This document shows positions 9,322 through 17,804 of a stretch of DNA of 64,000 bases, one piece after another. Made by a program: the position numbers and the translations under genes. This stretch comes from M0108 sp937862735 (GTDB lineage: Bacteria > Pseudomonadota > Gammaproteobacteria > Chromatiales > Chromatiaceae). How positions within the stretch are numbered: position 1 is the first letter of the stretch; every line of letters begins with the position of its first letter. Under the pieces are notes generated by a model. That model saw nothing but the letters and a program-made list of their open reading frames with translations, did not search any database and was not told the DNA's origin. The stretch spans positions 19,106 to 83,105 of the forward strand of contig CALMDH010000105.1 in the NCBI GenBank assembly GCA_937862735.1, written 5' to 3'.

Positions 9322-10449
9322 TCAGGCTAGGAGCCTCTCCAGGATGCGGCGGTAGATGGTCGAGAGCTGCTCCAGTTCCTCGACGCCCACATGCTCATTG
9401 ATCTGGTGGATGCTAGCGTTGATGGCCCCCAGTTCCAGGACCTGGGCGCCGGTGGGGGCGATGAAGCGGCCGTCGGAGGTGCCGCCGCCGGTGGAGAGTT
9501 CCGGTCGGTAGCCCAGGGTCTCCAGCACGGCCAGGGAGGCAGCCTCCACCAGGGCGCCGGCAGGGGTGAGGAAGGGGTCGCCGGACAGGCGCCAGCTCAG
9601 GTCGTAGTCGAAACCGCCCCGGTCGAGGATGGTGGCGACCCGGCGCTGGAGGGTCTCGGCCGTGACCTCGGTGGAGAAGCGGAAGTTGAATTGGGCGGTG
9701 AGGGTGCCGGGGATGACGTTCTCGGCGCCGGTACCGGTGTTGAGATTGGCGATCTGAAAGGTCGTGGGCGGAAAGAAGGCGTTACCCTGGTCCCACTCCT
9801 CGTCCACCAGTTCCACCAGAGAGGGGGCGAGGACATGGAGGGGATTGACGGCGCGATGGGGGTAGGCCACATGGCCTTGCCGGCCCTTGACGGTCAGGAA
9901 GCCGTTCAGGCTGCCGCGGCGGCCGTTCTTGAGGGTGTCCCCCAGGCGATCCTGGCTGGAGGGCTCGCCCACCAGACACCAGTCGATCTTCTCTCCCCGG
10001 GCCTCCAGGGTCTCCACCACCCGCACTGTGCCGTCCACCGAGGGGCCTTCCTCGTCGCTGGTGATGAGGAAGGCGATGGAACCCGGGTGGTCCGGCTGAT
10101 CGTGAACGAAGGCCTCCACCGCCGTGACCATGGCCGCGATCTCACCCTTCATGTCGCAGGCCCCGCGGCCGTAAAGCTTGCCGTCACGCACCGCCGGGGT
10201 GAAGGGGTCCGAGTCCCAGTGGTCCCGGGGACCGGGCGGCACCACGTCAGTGTGGCCGGCGAAGCAGAAGAGGGGCCGGTCCGAGCCGCGCCGGGCCCAG
10301 AGATTACGGACCTCGCCGAAGGGCAGATGCTCGACGTGAAAGCCGTTCGCCGCCAGGCGCTGGGCGAGGATGTCCTGACAACCGCCATCCTCTGGGGTGA
10401 CGGAGGGACGGCGGATCAGCTCGGCGGCCAAGTCCAGGGTTGGGGTCAT
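9322..10449 (-). CDS. dapE: Succinyl-diaminopimelate desuccinylase
   Basis: A 375-residue M20-family dinuclear zinc hydrolase. It converts N-succinyl-LL-2,6-diaminopimelate to LL-diaminopimelate and succinate in lysine and peptidoglycan precursor synthesis. Metal ligands are visible in FAGHTDVVPPG (His, Asp), GRGACDMKGEIAAM (Asp bridging ligand) and TSDEEGPSVDGT (Glu pair); the closing INEHVGVEEL carries the last His. Length and start (ATG 10447-10449) are typical. The start overlaps the yffB stop by 4 bp (ATGA), as expected for the dapD-yffB-dapE arrangement of gammaproteobacteria. Confidence 0.95.
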   Translation of the reverse strand: MTPTLDLAAELIRRPSVTPEDGGCQDILAQRLAANGFHVEHLPFGEVRNLWARRGSDRPLFCFAGHTDVVPPGPRDHWDSDPFTPAVRDGKLYGRGACDMKGEIAAMVTAVEAFVHDQPDHPGSIAFLITSDEEGPSVDGTVRVVETLEARGEKIDWCLVGEPSSQDRLGDTLKNGRRGSLNGFLTVKGRQGHVAYPHRAVNPLHVLAPSLVELVDEEWDQGNAFFPPTTFQIANLNTGTGAENVIPGTLTAQFNFRFSTEVTAETLQRRVATILDRGGFDYDLSWRLSGDPFLTPAGALVEAASLAVLETLGYRPELSTGGGTSDGRFIAPTGAQVLELGAINASIHQINEHVGVEELEQLSTIYRRILERLLA

Positions 10450-10793
10450 GGGGGAAAGATCTCCGTGTAGGCCTCTGGTGAGAAACCCAGATGCCGGGCC
10501 TCACCCGTGTCGAGCAGGGGGCGACGAATGAGGCTGGGATTGGCCAGCATGACCGCAATCGCCCCCTCCGCGTCCAGCCCCTCACGTAGCTCCGTCGGTA
10601 GCTTGCGCCAGGTCGTGCCCTGGCGGTTGGCCAGCCGCTCCCAGCCTAATTCGGCGACCCAGGCCCGCAGCAGGGCCTCGTCCAGGCCCTGTTTTTTGTA
10701 GTCGTGGAAGTCATAGGCAACGCCGTGCTCGTCGAGCCAGCGCCGGGCCTTCTTCATGGTGTCGCAGTTGGGAATGCCGTACAGGCGGATCAT
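10446..10793 (-). CDS. yffB: ArsC/Spx-family thioredoxin-fold protein YffB
   Basis: A 115-residue member of the ArsC/Spx family. It begins MIRLYGIPNCDTMKKA, with one active-site-like Cys (GIPNCDT) and no CXXC, and has WERLANRQGTTWRKLP in the middle. E. coli YffB occurs beside dapE in the same way. Its function is unproven; a glutathione-linked reductase role has been suggested for the family, but arsenate reduction should not be assumed. It overlaps dapE by 4 bp. Confidence 0.88.
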   Translation of the reverse strand: MIRLYGIPNCDTMKKARRWLDEHGVAYDFHDYKKQGLDEALLRAWVAELGWERLANRQGTTWRKLPTELREGLDAEGAIAVMLANPSLIRRPLLDTGEARHLGFSPEAYTEIFPP

Positions 10794-10805
10794 GGCATCG
10801 GTAAC

Positions 10806-10855
10806 CTCCCTCCCCCCTTGTGGGGGAGGGCCGGGGAGAGGGGGGTGAAAGGTTA
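10806..10855 (-). repeat. Dispersed GC-rich hairpin repeat, copy A (yffB-dapD gap)
   Basis: An imperfect hairpin core (CCCCCCTTGTGGGGGAGGG) followed by GGGGAGAGGGG and GAAAGGTTA. The same string, including the GAAAGGTTA edge, occurs near 22.8 kb, and reverse-complement copies lie at 11.85, 13.65, 13.75 and 26.1 kb. It sits in the 98-bp gap between two genes of one putative operon, so it is probably transcribed. See the findings for the family comparison. Confidence 0.75.
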
Positions 10856-10891
10856 GAGGAATTCCATTGATGGGCCGATATAAAGTCAGGC

Positions 10892-11713
10892 TCAGATATC
10901 CCGCAGTAGTTCGTTGATGCCGACCTTACCGCGGGTGCGCGCGTCCACCTGTTTGATGATGACGGCGCAATAGAGGCTGTGGCTGCCGTCCTTGGCCGGC
11001 AGGTTGCCGGGGACGACCACGGCCCCGGCGGGGACCCGGCCATAGAGGATTTCCCCGGTCTCGCGGTTGTAGATCTTGGTGCTGGCGCCGATGTAGACGC
11101 CCATGGAGATGACCGCCCCCTCCTCGACGATGACGCCCTCGACAATCTCGGAGCGGGCGCCGATGAAGCAGTTGTCCTCGATGATGGTGGGCGCCGCCTG
11201 GACCGGCTCCAGGACGCCGCCGATGCCAACGCCGCCAGACAGATGCACGTTCTTGCCGATCTGGGCGCAGGAGCCGACGGTGGCCCAGGTATCGACCATG
11301 GTGCCGCTATCGACATAGGCGCCGATGTTAACGTAGGAGGGCATGAGCACGCAGCCGGGGGCGATGTAGGCCCCGCGCCGTGCAGTGGCGGGCGGCACCA
11401 CCCGCACCCCGCCGTCGCGGAAGTCGCGGCTGTTGTAGTCCTGGTACTTGGAGGGAACCTTGTCGTAATAGTTGGTGAAGCCCCCCTTCATGAAGCTGTT
11501 GTCCTCGATGCGGAAGGACAGCAGCACCGCCTTCTTGATCCAGTCGTTCACCACCCAGGCACCGTCGCGCTTCTCCGCCACCCGGATCTCGCCGCGATCG
11601 AGGCGCTCCATGGTGTCCAGGACGGCATCGCGGACCAGGGTCTCGACGCTACGGGGGGTGATCTCGGCGCGGCGCTCGAAGGCGGCTTCGATGATGGGGC
11701 GGTTATCGCTCAT
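10892..11713 (-). CDS. dapD: Tetrahydrodipicolinate N-succinyltransferase
   Basis: A 273-residue left-handed beta-helix acyltransferase. It succinylates tetrahydrodipicolinate from succinyl-CoA, the step that commits the pathway to the succinylase branch of DAP and lysine synthesis. The hexapeptide-repeat region is clear (ARRGAYIAPGCVLMPSYVNI, then VGSCAQIGKNVHLSGGVGIG), preceded by the SFRIEDNSFMKGGFTNYYDK region typical of DapD. Length and ATG start (11711-11713) fit the family. It is transcribed with dapC upstream and yffB-dapE downstream; the dapC-dapD gap of 283 bp contains a dispersed repeat, so a separate promoter is possible. Confidence 0.95.
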   Translation of the reverse strand: MSDNRPIIEAAFERRAEITPRSVETLVRDAVLDTMERLDRGEIRVAEKRDGAWVVNDWIKKAVLLSFRIEDNSFMKGGFTNYYDKVPSKYQDYNSRDFRDGGVRVVPPATARRGAYIAPGCVLMPSYVNIGAYVDSGTMVDTWATVGSCAQIGKNVHLSGGVGIGGVLEPVQAAPTIIEDNCFIGARSEIVEGVIVEEGAVISMGVYIGASTKIYNRETGEILYGRVPAGAVVVPGNLPAKDGSHSLYCAVIIKQVDARTRGKVGINELLRDI

Positions 11714-11845
11714 GGGTTGCTCCAGAATCCAGGAAAGAAAATGGGAGGAAAGAAATTGTTACGAACGATGCCCGGTGCAGCGTGGGTTTTTGCTGAGTCC
11801 GGACGAGTAGGTTGAGAGTGGGGTATCGAGGCTGGTCATAACCGG

Positions 11846-11945
11846 GTAACCATTCAGACCCCCTCTCCCCAACCCTCCCCCACCAGGGGGGAGGGGGCAA
11901 GAGAACCAGCAACCTGTGCCCCCGAAGCCCTTCTGGGGCGCCAGG
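11846..11945 (+). repeat. Dispersed repeat, copy B (dapC-dapD gap)
   Basis: A long copy of the family. It starts GTAACC...CAGACCCCCTCTCCCC, has the hairpin CCTCCCCCACCAGGGGGGAGG, and continues with a downstream half (AGAACCAGCAACCTG, then GCCCCCGAAGCCCTTCTGG) that aligns with the copies inside srmB and the PAP2 gene. The family is therefore about 110 bp long in its full form, not only the GC-rich core. Confidence 0.75.
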
Positions 11946-11996
11946 GTTCCAAACGAATACAATTGTTCATGCGAGGCGGGGCGGGGCGGTGCCGGA

Positions 11997-13193
11997 TCAC
12001 AAGCCTTCGAGGTAACGGCGAATGCGCCAGGCGGCCTCGACGCACTCGTCCAGGGGCGCCACCAGGGCCAGGCGGACGCGGCCCGCGCCCGGATCGACGC
12101 CGTCCACCGCCCGGGATAGGTAGGACCCCGGCAGGACGGTGACGTTGCTCGCGGCGAAGAGGCCCCGGACGAAGTCCGGGTCCGGAATCGGGGTCCGCGG
12201 CCAGAGATAGAAGCCGCCCGCGGGCCGGCTGACCTCCAGGACGTCGCCCAGGATCGCCAGCACGGCGTCGAACTTGGCCCGGTACAGGGCGCGGTTGGCC
12301 ACCACATGGGCCTCGTCCCGCCAGGCGGCGAGGCTGGCGTGCTGATGCTGGACCGGCATGGCGCAGCCGTGATAGGTGCGGTACTGGAAAAAGCGCTCGA
12401 TGAGTTCCGCATCGCCGGCAACGAAACCGGAGCGCAGCCCGGGGACGTTGGAGCGCTTGGACAGGCTGTGGAAGACCAGGCAGCGGCGGTAGTCGCCGCG
12501 CCCCAGGCGGGCGGCGGCCTGGAGCAGGCCCACTGGCGGCTGGGCCTCGTCGTCATAAAGCTCGGCATAGCACTCATCGGCGGCGATGACGAAATCGAAT
12601 TCCTCAGCCAGTTCGATCAGCCGCTGCAAGGTCGCCAGGGGGATCACCGCCCCGCTGGGGTTGCCGGGGGAACAGAGGTAGAGCAACTGGCAGCGCCGCC
12701 AGGTGTCGAACGTCACAGTCGCGAAATCCGGGAGGTAGCCCTGCTCGGCGAGGCAGGGCAGGTAGCGTGGCTCGGCCCCGGCCAGCAGGGCCGCCCCCTC
12801 GTAGATTTGATAGAAGGGGTTGGGCATCAGCACCAGGGGTTGCCGCGACCGGTCCACCAGGGCCTGGGGTAGGGCGAAGAGGCCCTCGCGGGTGCCGTTG
12901 AGGGGCAGGATCTGCCGGTCCGGGTCCAAACCGCCGGCGGGGAGTTGGAAGCGCCGGGTTAGCCAGTCGGCGATGGCCTGGCGCAGCGCCGGCAGGCCCC
13001 GGGTGGTGGGGTAGCTGGACAGCAGGTGCAGGTGCGCGATCAGGGTTTCGGTAATGAAATCCGGCGTCGGGTGTTTGGGCTCCCCAATGGACAGGGCGAT
13101 GGGCCCCAGGTCCGCTGGCGGTACCATGCCGGCCTTGAGGGCGGCGAGCTTTTCAAAGGGGTAGGGTTGGAGCCTGTCCAGATCGGGATTCAT
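11997..13193 (-). CDS. dapC: Succinyldiaminopimelate transaminase
   Basis: A 398-residue fold-type I PLP aminotransferase. It forms N-succinyl-diaminopimelate from N-succinyl-2-amino-6-ketopimelate using glutamate. The sequence begins MNPDLDRLQPYPFEKLAALK, as in DapC of beta- and gammaproteobacteria. It has SIGEPKHPTP, the cofactor region LCSPGNPSGAV, DECYAELY and the Schiff-base Lys in FHSLSKRSNVPGLRSGF. Position next to dapD supports DapC rather than another class-I transaminase. The start at ATG 13191-13193 is well supported by family similarity. Confidence 0.92.
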   Translation of the reverse strand: MNPDLDRLQPYPFEKLAALKAGMVPPADLGPIALSIGEPKHPTPDFITETLIAHLHLLSSYPTTRGLPALRQAIADWLTRRFQLPAGGLDPDRQILPLNGTREGLFALPQALVDRSRQPLVLMPNPFYQIYEGAALLAGAEPRYLPCLAEQGYLPDFATVTFDTWRRCQLLYLCSPGNPSGAVIPLATLQRLIELAEEFDFVIAADECYAELYDDEAQPPVGLLQAAARLGRGDYRRCLVFHSLSKRSNVPGLRSGFVAGDAELIERFFQYRTYHGCAMPVQHQHASLAAWRDEAHVVANRALYRAKFDAVLAILGDVLEVSRPAGGFYLWPRTPIPDPDFVRGLFAASNVTVLPGSYLSRAVDGVDPGAGRVRLALVAPLDECVEAAWRIRRYLEGL

Positions 13194-13250
13194 GCGCGGC
13201 GGGTCATTGTTATCCAGGTTGGGAGCGAATTGGCGTTAGTATACCAGCCC

Positions 13251-13643
13251 ATGTCAGACATCCTGGGTATTCACCATGCCAGCCTGCTGGTCGCGGACAC
13301 CGCCCGCGCCCTGGGCTTCTATCGCGACCTCTTGGGGCTGGAGGTGCTGGTCGAGCGGCCGGACCTGGGTTTCCCCGGCGCCTGGCTGCGGGTCGGGTCA
13401 CAGCAGATCCATCTGCTGGAATTGCCCAACCCCGATCCCCTGAACGGGCGCCCCGCCCATGGCGGGCGGGACCGGCATCTTGCCCTGTACGTCAGGGACC
13501 TGGAAGCCCTCACTAGTCGTTTGGAGGCCGCCGGAATCCCTTACACCCGCAGTCGCTCGGGGCGCGCGGCGCTGTTCTGTCGCGATCCGGATGCCAATGC
13601 CCTTGAGTTTCTGCCGGCCCGGGAGGAGGGGACGTCCGGGTAG
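13251..13643 (+). CDS. VOC-family (glyoxalase/dioxygenase fold) protein
   Basis: A 130-residue single-domain vicinal-oxygen-chelate protein. Paired beta-alpha-beta-beta-beta modules are visible: GIHHASLLVADTARALGFYR opens the first, and RHLALYVRDLEALTSRL with RAALFCRDPDANALEFL closes the second. His, Glu and further His/Glu residues at the usual metal positions suggest a metal-dependent enzyme. The substrate (glyoxalase, extradiol or resistance type) cannot be read from sequence. I chose ATG 13251 although the frame is open to 13026, because the conserved fold starts right after this Met and the upstream part overlaps dapC on the other strand. Confidence 0.82.
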   Translation: MSDILGIHHASLLVADTARALGFYRDLLGLEVLVERPDLGFPGAWLRVGSQQIHLLELPNPDPLNGRPAHGGRDRHLALYVRDLEALTSRLEAAGIPYTRSRSGRAALFCRDPDANALEFLPAREEGTSG

Positions 13644-13648
13644 TTCTT

Positions 13649-13820
13649 ACCCCCTCTCCCCAACCCTCCCCCGCCAGGGGGTATGGAGCAGGAAAATCAG
13701 CCGCTTGTGGTACCCATGCCAGTTTGGCGGCAGGTAACCGTACAGACCCCCTCTCACCAACCCCTCCCCCGCCTGGGGGCAGGGAGGGGGAAAATCAGCC
13801 GCTTGTGATACTCATGCCAG
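13649..13820 (+). repeat. Dispersed repeat, tandem copies C1 and C2
   Basis: Two direct copies with a period of about 96 bp (C1 13649-13722, C2 13745-13820). Each has CCCCCTCTC, the hairpin core CCTCCCCCGCC(A/T)GGGGG and then the shared tail AAAATCAGCCGCTTGTG followed by ATGCCAG. C2 is preceded by GTAACCGTACAGA, the same edge as copy B. They occupy nearly the whole 203-bp gap between the VOC gene and the convergent RDD gene. Confidence 0.8.
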
Positions 13821-13846
13821 CCCAGACCACGGGGGAGCGCGAACGC

Positions 13847-14296
13847 CTACGGCGGCAGTAGCCGGGGCTGGGTGGCGGAGAGGCGGTCATGGGGGGCTAG
13901 CCCTTCCCGGTCGAAGGGGACCCAGAACAGGGACAGGGGGGCGGGGACCAGGGTGGACCAGAGCAGCCGGCGACGGACATCGGCGGCGGTCAGGGGCCGG
14001 CCATCGGCGCGGACCAGCCGGAAGCGCCAGGTGCGCATGCCCAGGGTCTGGCCGCCATAGCGCCAGAAATAGGCAAAAAAACCGTAGCCGACCAGGATCA
14101 GGTATAGCTGGAACAGGATCATGGGCCAACCCTCGATCCAGATTTCGTGGCCGGTCAGGGCGGAGGCCGGGACGATCACCAGGGTCGCCGCCAACAGCAG
14201 CATGCCGAAAAGTAGAATCAGATCGTAGAGCAGCGCCGAGAGGCGCCGCAGTAGTCCCGGCGGGCGGGCGGGGGCGAGAGCGTTAGCATCAGCCAC
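13847..14296 (-). CDS. RDD-family membrane protein
   Basis: About 149 residues with three or four hydrophobic segments. The family signature is present: PPGLLRRLSALLYDLILL at the start (Arg, then Asp in the first segment), WRYGGQTLGMRTWRFRLV in the loop, and RRRLLWSTLVPAPLSLFW near the end. RDD proteins are inner-membrane proteins of mostly unknown function; some have been linked to ion or solute exchange. The frame is open to a GTG at 14362, but GTG 14294-14296 has a GGAG seven bases upstream and gives the usual short N-terminus, so I chose it. It is divergent from the sensor kinase. Confidence 0.72.
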   Translation of the reverse strand: MADANALAPARPPGLLRRLSALLYDLILLFGMLLLAATLVIVPASALTGHEIWIEGWPMILFQLYLILVGYGFFAYFWRYGGQTLGMRTWRFRLVRADGRPLTAADVRRRLLWSTLVPAPLSLFWVPFDREGLAPHDRLSATQPRLLPP

Positions 14297-14544
14297 AAGT
14301 AAGCTCCGGATAGAGGTCTCACCAATCAGTTCTCGGCGTTTTCGACGCCTCCCTCGTCGCACCGATAACTGGAGCGTATCCGGTGGGAAAAGGGCCAGGG
14401 TGCCGCGACGGTGAGGTTAGGTCCCGCTATTGTCCCAGGATCGGGGCGGGGCGTCATGCCCGAAGCCCTTGCCGCTTGGCGTAATATACCTGGCATTCAT
14501 CCCCTTCCGGTCGTCTCCGACCCATACTGCCTCAGGTCCGGGCC

Positions 14545-17115
14545 GTGATTCGCATCGATCTCAAACCCATCCTCTTTCGCCTGTTGCGCGGCGTGCCCAT
14601 GCCGCTCATCGCCATCCTGGTGGGGCTCGCCGCCGGGCTGCTCGTCTGGGGGGTCCTGGAACGGATCCAGAGTCAGCAACTGGCCCGCATCTTCGGTCAG
14701 GAACTGGCGACCCGGCTGGATCAGCGCGCCCGGGAGAGCCTGATCCGCTTCGATCAGTACCTGTCCCAGTACACGGCGACCACCCGGCTGGTCGCCCATT
14801 ATCGGCGTCTGGCCGAATACCTCGAATCCCGGGCCTGGCGGCCGGGCGCGGCCTTCAAGCCCCGCTACCACGCCGGTGCCCGGCCTGGCTGGCTGCCGGA
14901 CTATCTGGAGCGCGACGGTCTGCTGCCCCCGGCCCAGGTGCTGCTGGTCGATAGCGGCGGGGAGATTCGGGAACGCTATTCCCCGGACGACCGGCCCTTG
15001 CCGGTGGATATCGCCTCCGGCGTGGACCCACCCTTGCGCCACGACGAGGAGGCACGGACGGTACTGACCAGCCTCGACAATCAGCCCTATCTGGTGGTGA
15101 GCAGCCCCATCGAGGACCGCCAGGGTGAGCCCCTGGGCAGCCTGGTGATTCTCGTCGACCTGAACGGACCTTTTCTGCTCGCCTCCCAACGGGGCCTGTT
15201 GGCCGCGGACAGCGCCATCGCCCTGGTGAACGCTGACGATCAGCGCATCCTGGTCAGCATGGACCCCTCCTGGCTGACGCTCGGCAGCCCCCTGTCCCGG
15301 TGGCGGGAGGATTATCAGGTCACGTCCCAATCCCTGCCGGGCTACGAGGGCTCGGACCTGAACCTGCTCTTCACCACCCTGGTGTCCTACGTCGACGTGG
15401 AGCGTATGTCCCGTCACGTCAGCATCTTCGAGCGGCGGCAGCGGGGGATCGCCGCCCTGGTGTTCATCACCACCTTCACCCTGGTCATCTACCTGGTCTC
15501 GGCGCGGCTCAACAAGGTGATGCGGCGCCTGTCGGGCTTTGCCCGCCGCGCCCTGGAGATCGAGGACCCGGGTTTCAGCCAGGGTGCCAACCAGTTGATC
15601 CTGCTGGAGGACTGGGTCCAGCAGTTCACCCTGTTGGTCCTGCGGGCGCGGGAGGAGACCAGCCGGCGCCATGAGATCGAGATGCGGGAGAGCGAGGCCC
15701 TCAAGGCGGCGGTCATGGAGGCAGCCCTCGATTCCATCGTCACCCTGGACCGCCACGGGCGGGTACGGGAGCTCAATCCCACCGCGGAACGGACCTTCGG
15801 CTATGGTCGCGAGCAGGTCCTGGGGCAAAGTTTCAGCCGCCTCCTGCTGGCGGGTTCGGCCCGGGCCAATTTCTACGCCCTGCTGCGGGAGGGGCGTCGG
15901 GCCCAGCGCCAGGGGCGCGAACCCCAGACACGCAGCGAGCTGCTGGCGCGGCGCGCGGACGGCCGACTGGTCCCCCTGGAGGTCTCCGTCGTCCCCCTCG
16001 AACTGGAGAACGAGCTTTTCCATACCCTCTACCTGCACGACATCACCCAGCGCAAGGCTCGGGATCAGGAGATCCGCAGTCTCGCCGGCTTCGCCAGCGA
16101 GAGCCCCATCCCCATGCTGCGCGTCAGCCCAGGCGGGCGGCTGCTCTATAACAACCGCGCCAGCGAGCCCTTGCTCAAGACCTGGGCGGGGGAGGGGACG
16201 AGCGCCCTGCCCAAGCCCTGGCTGGCCCTCGCCCGGGAGGCCCTGTCCGCCAGTCACCAGCGGGAGGCCGAGTTCCAGGAGGGGGAGCGGATCTACTCCA
16301 GCCTTTTCTACCCGGTGAGCGAACTGGGTTATGTCAACATCTATGCCCGGGAGATCACCGCCGTGCGCCGCGCCGAGCAGGAGCTCCGCCGGCATCAGGC
16401 GGAACTGGTCCATGTCTGCCGGCTCAGCACCATGGGCGAGATGGCCACAGGCATGGCCCACGAGCTCAATCAGCCCCTGGCGGCCATCGCCAACTATGCC
16501 AGCGGCTGTGGGCGCCGCCTGCGCCGGGGGGATGCCGATCCGGAGGACCTGGCCCAGGCCATGGACCGGATTGGCAGTCAGGCCCAGCGGGCGGGGGAGA
16601 TCATCAAGCGCCTGCGGGCCCTGGTCGGCAAACAGGCCCCGGTGCGGGCGCGAGTGGATCTCAATGAACTGCTGGCGGAGGTGAACGCCTTCGCCGAATT
16701 CGAGATCGCCAAGCTGGGATTGGCCGTGGAACGGGAACTGGCGGTGGAGGAGATTCCGGTCCTGGTCGACAGGGTGCAGATCGAACAGGTGCTGCTCAAT
16801 CTGGTCCGCAACGCCCTGGACGCACTGGAAGAGGTGCCGAGCGAGCGGCGCCGGCTCGCCCTGCGCGTCCGCCGCGAGGGCGACTGGGCCCTGGCCCTGG
16901 TGGAGGACAGCGGCCCTGGCATCCCACCCGAGGCCATGGCCCGCCTGTTTGATGCCTTCTTCACCACCAAACTCAATGGCATGGGCATGGGGCTGCCGAT
17001 CAGCCAAACCATCCTCGGCAACCATGGCGGCGAGTTGCGCGTCACCTCCGAGGTGGGCGTGGGTACCTGCTTTCAGGTACGCTTGCCCCTGGCACCGGTC
17101 CCCGCGGGTTCCTGA
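14545..17115 (+). CDS. PAS-domain sensor histidine kinase (FixL/DctB-like)
   Basis: An 856-residue membrane kinase. A transmembrane segment lies at about 20-40, followed by a periplasmic sensor region (about 45-300; probably a Cache-type fold) and a second membrane segment at about 302-325 (GIAALVFITTFTLVIYLVSA). A coiled-coil linker, PAS1 (about 385-505, ending in LHDITQRKARDQE) and PAS2 (about 510-610) come next. The HisKA phospho-acceptor is His639 in GMAHELNQPLAAI. The ATPase domain has LVRNALDALEEVP (N box), DSGPGIPPEA (G1) and GMGMGLPISQ (G2). The downstream FixJ-like gene is its likely partner. The stimulus is unknown; I see no heme-specific motif that would mark an oxygen sensor. Confidence 0.88.
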   Translation: MIRIDLKPILFRLLRGVPMPLIAILVGLAAGLLVWGVLERIQSQQLARIFGQELATRLDQRARESLIRFDQYLSQYTATTRLVAHYRRLAEYLESRAWRPGAAFKPRYHAGARPGWLPDYLERDGLLPPAQVLLVDSGGEIRERYSPDDRPLPVDIASGVDPPLRHDEEARTVLTSLDNQPYLVVSSPIEDRQGEPLGSLVILVDLNGPFLLASQRGLLAADSAIALVNADDQRILVSMDPSWLTLGSPLSRWREDYQVTSQSLPGYEGSDLNLLFTTLVSYVDVERMSRHVSIFERRQRGIAALVFITTFTLVIYLVSARLNKVMRRLSGFARRALEIEDPGFSQGANQLILLEDWVQQFTLLVLRAREETSRRHEIEMRESEALKAAVMEAALDSIVTLDRHGRVRELNPTAERTFGYGREQVLGQSFSRLLLAGSARANFYALLREGRRAQRQGREPQTRSELLARRADGRLVPLEVSVVPLELENELFHTLYLHDITQRKARDQEIRSLAGFASESPIPMLRVSPGGRLLYNNRASEPLLKTWAGEGTSALPKPWLALAREALSASHQREAEFQEGERIYSSLFYPVSELGYVNIYAREITAVRRAEQELRRHQAELVHVCRLSTMGEMATGMAHELNQPLAAIANYASGCGRRLRRGDADPEDLAQAMDRIGSQAQRAGEIIKRLRALVGKQAPVRARVDLNELLAEVNAFAEFEIAKLGLAVERELAVEEIPVLVDRVQIEQVLLNLVRNALDALEEVPSERRRLALRVRREGDWALALVEDSGPGIPPEAMARLFDAFFTTKLNGMGMGLPISQTILGNHGGELRVTSEVGVGTCFQVRLPLAPVPAGS

Positions 17116-17168
17116 GACCGCGGGCGGACCGACCACCCCGTTGCTTCATGGAGTTAGGGAGAAGGCCA

Positions 17169-17801
17169 ATGCACAGCGAACCCACCGTCTTCGTCGTCGA
17201 CGACGATCAGGCCATGCGCCATTCCCTGGAATGGCTCATCGAGTCCGCCGGGCTCAAGGTCAAGTCCTTCGGCTCCGCCGAGGCCTTCCTGCGTGCCTAT
17301 TACCCCGGCCAGGCTGGCTGCCTGTTGCTGGACGTGCGCATGCCGGGCATGAGCGGTCTGGAACTCCAGGCCTATCTGGCGCGGGAGGCGATCCGCATCC
17401 CGGTGGTGATCATCACCGGCCACGGCGACGTGGGCATGGCGGTCAAGGCGATGCGCGCCGGCGCCCTGGACTTCATCGAGAAACCCTTCGACGACGAGGC
17501 CCTGATCGCCAGCCTGCGCCTGGCCCTGGAGGCCGACAAGCAGCGCCGGGTCGACCGCCAGCAGCGCGCCGAGATCGCCCGCCGCCTGGCGGAGCTCACC
17601 CCCCGGGAGCACGAGGTGATGGTGATGGTCACCGATGGCCGTTCCAACCGCGAGATCGCCGCCGCCCTGGGGGTCAGCACCAAGACGGTGGAGGCCCACC
17701 GCGCCCGGGTGATGGACAAGATGCGCGCCGGGTCCCTGGCGGAACTGGTGCGGATGTGCCTGACCGCCGGCATTCTGGCCAACGAGCCCCCGGAGAACTG
17801 A
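17169..17801 (+). CDS. FixJ-family response regulator (REC-LuxR)
   Basis: A 210-residue response regulator. The receiver domain (about 1-120) begins TVFVVDDDQAMRHSLEWL, has phospho-acceptor Asp55 in LLLDVRMPGMSG, a Thr/Lys pair in IITGHGDV and IEKPFDD. A LuxR/FixJ-type helix-turn-helix (about 140-205) shows LTPREHEVMVMV and STKTVEAHRARVMDKM. It would bind DNA when phosphorylated by the adjacent PAS kinase, 53 bp upstream. The frame is open to 17148, but ATG 17169 is preceded by AGGGAGAAGG at a good distance and gives the standard REC N-terminus. The UMF1 transporter follows after 3 bp and is probably co-transcribed. Confidence 0.9.
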   Translation: MHSEPTVFVVDDDQAMRHSLEWLIESAGLKVKSFGSAEAFLRAYYPGQAGCLLLDVRMPGMSGLELQAYLAREAIRIPVVIITGHGDVGMAVKAMRAGALDFIEKPFDDEALIASLRLALEADKQRRVDRQQRAEIARRLAELTPREHEVMVMVTDGRSNREIAAALGVSTKTVEAHRARVMDKMRAGSLAELVRMCLTAGILANEPPEN

Positions 17802-17804
17802 GCC

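Noticed and set aside
13649..13820. Possible CRISPR array (two spaced direct repeats)
   Set aside because: Only two units, the shared part is the longer portion rather than a short repeat between unique spacers, and no cas gene is nearby. It belongs to the dispersed repeat family.
14497..17136. An 879-residue open frame on the minus strand opposite the PAS sensor kinase
   Set aside because: It is the high-GC shadow of a gene with clear kinase motifs; the translated product is His/Gln/Gly-rich with no domain and no ribosome site.
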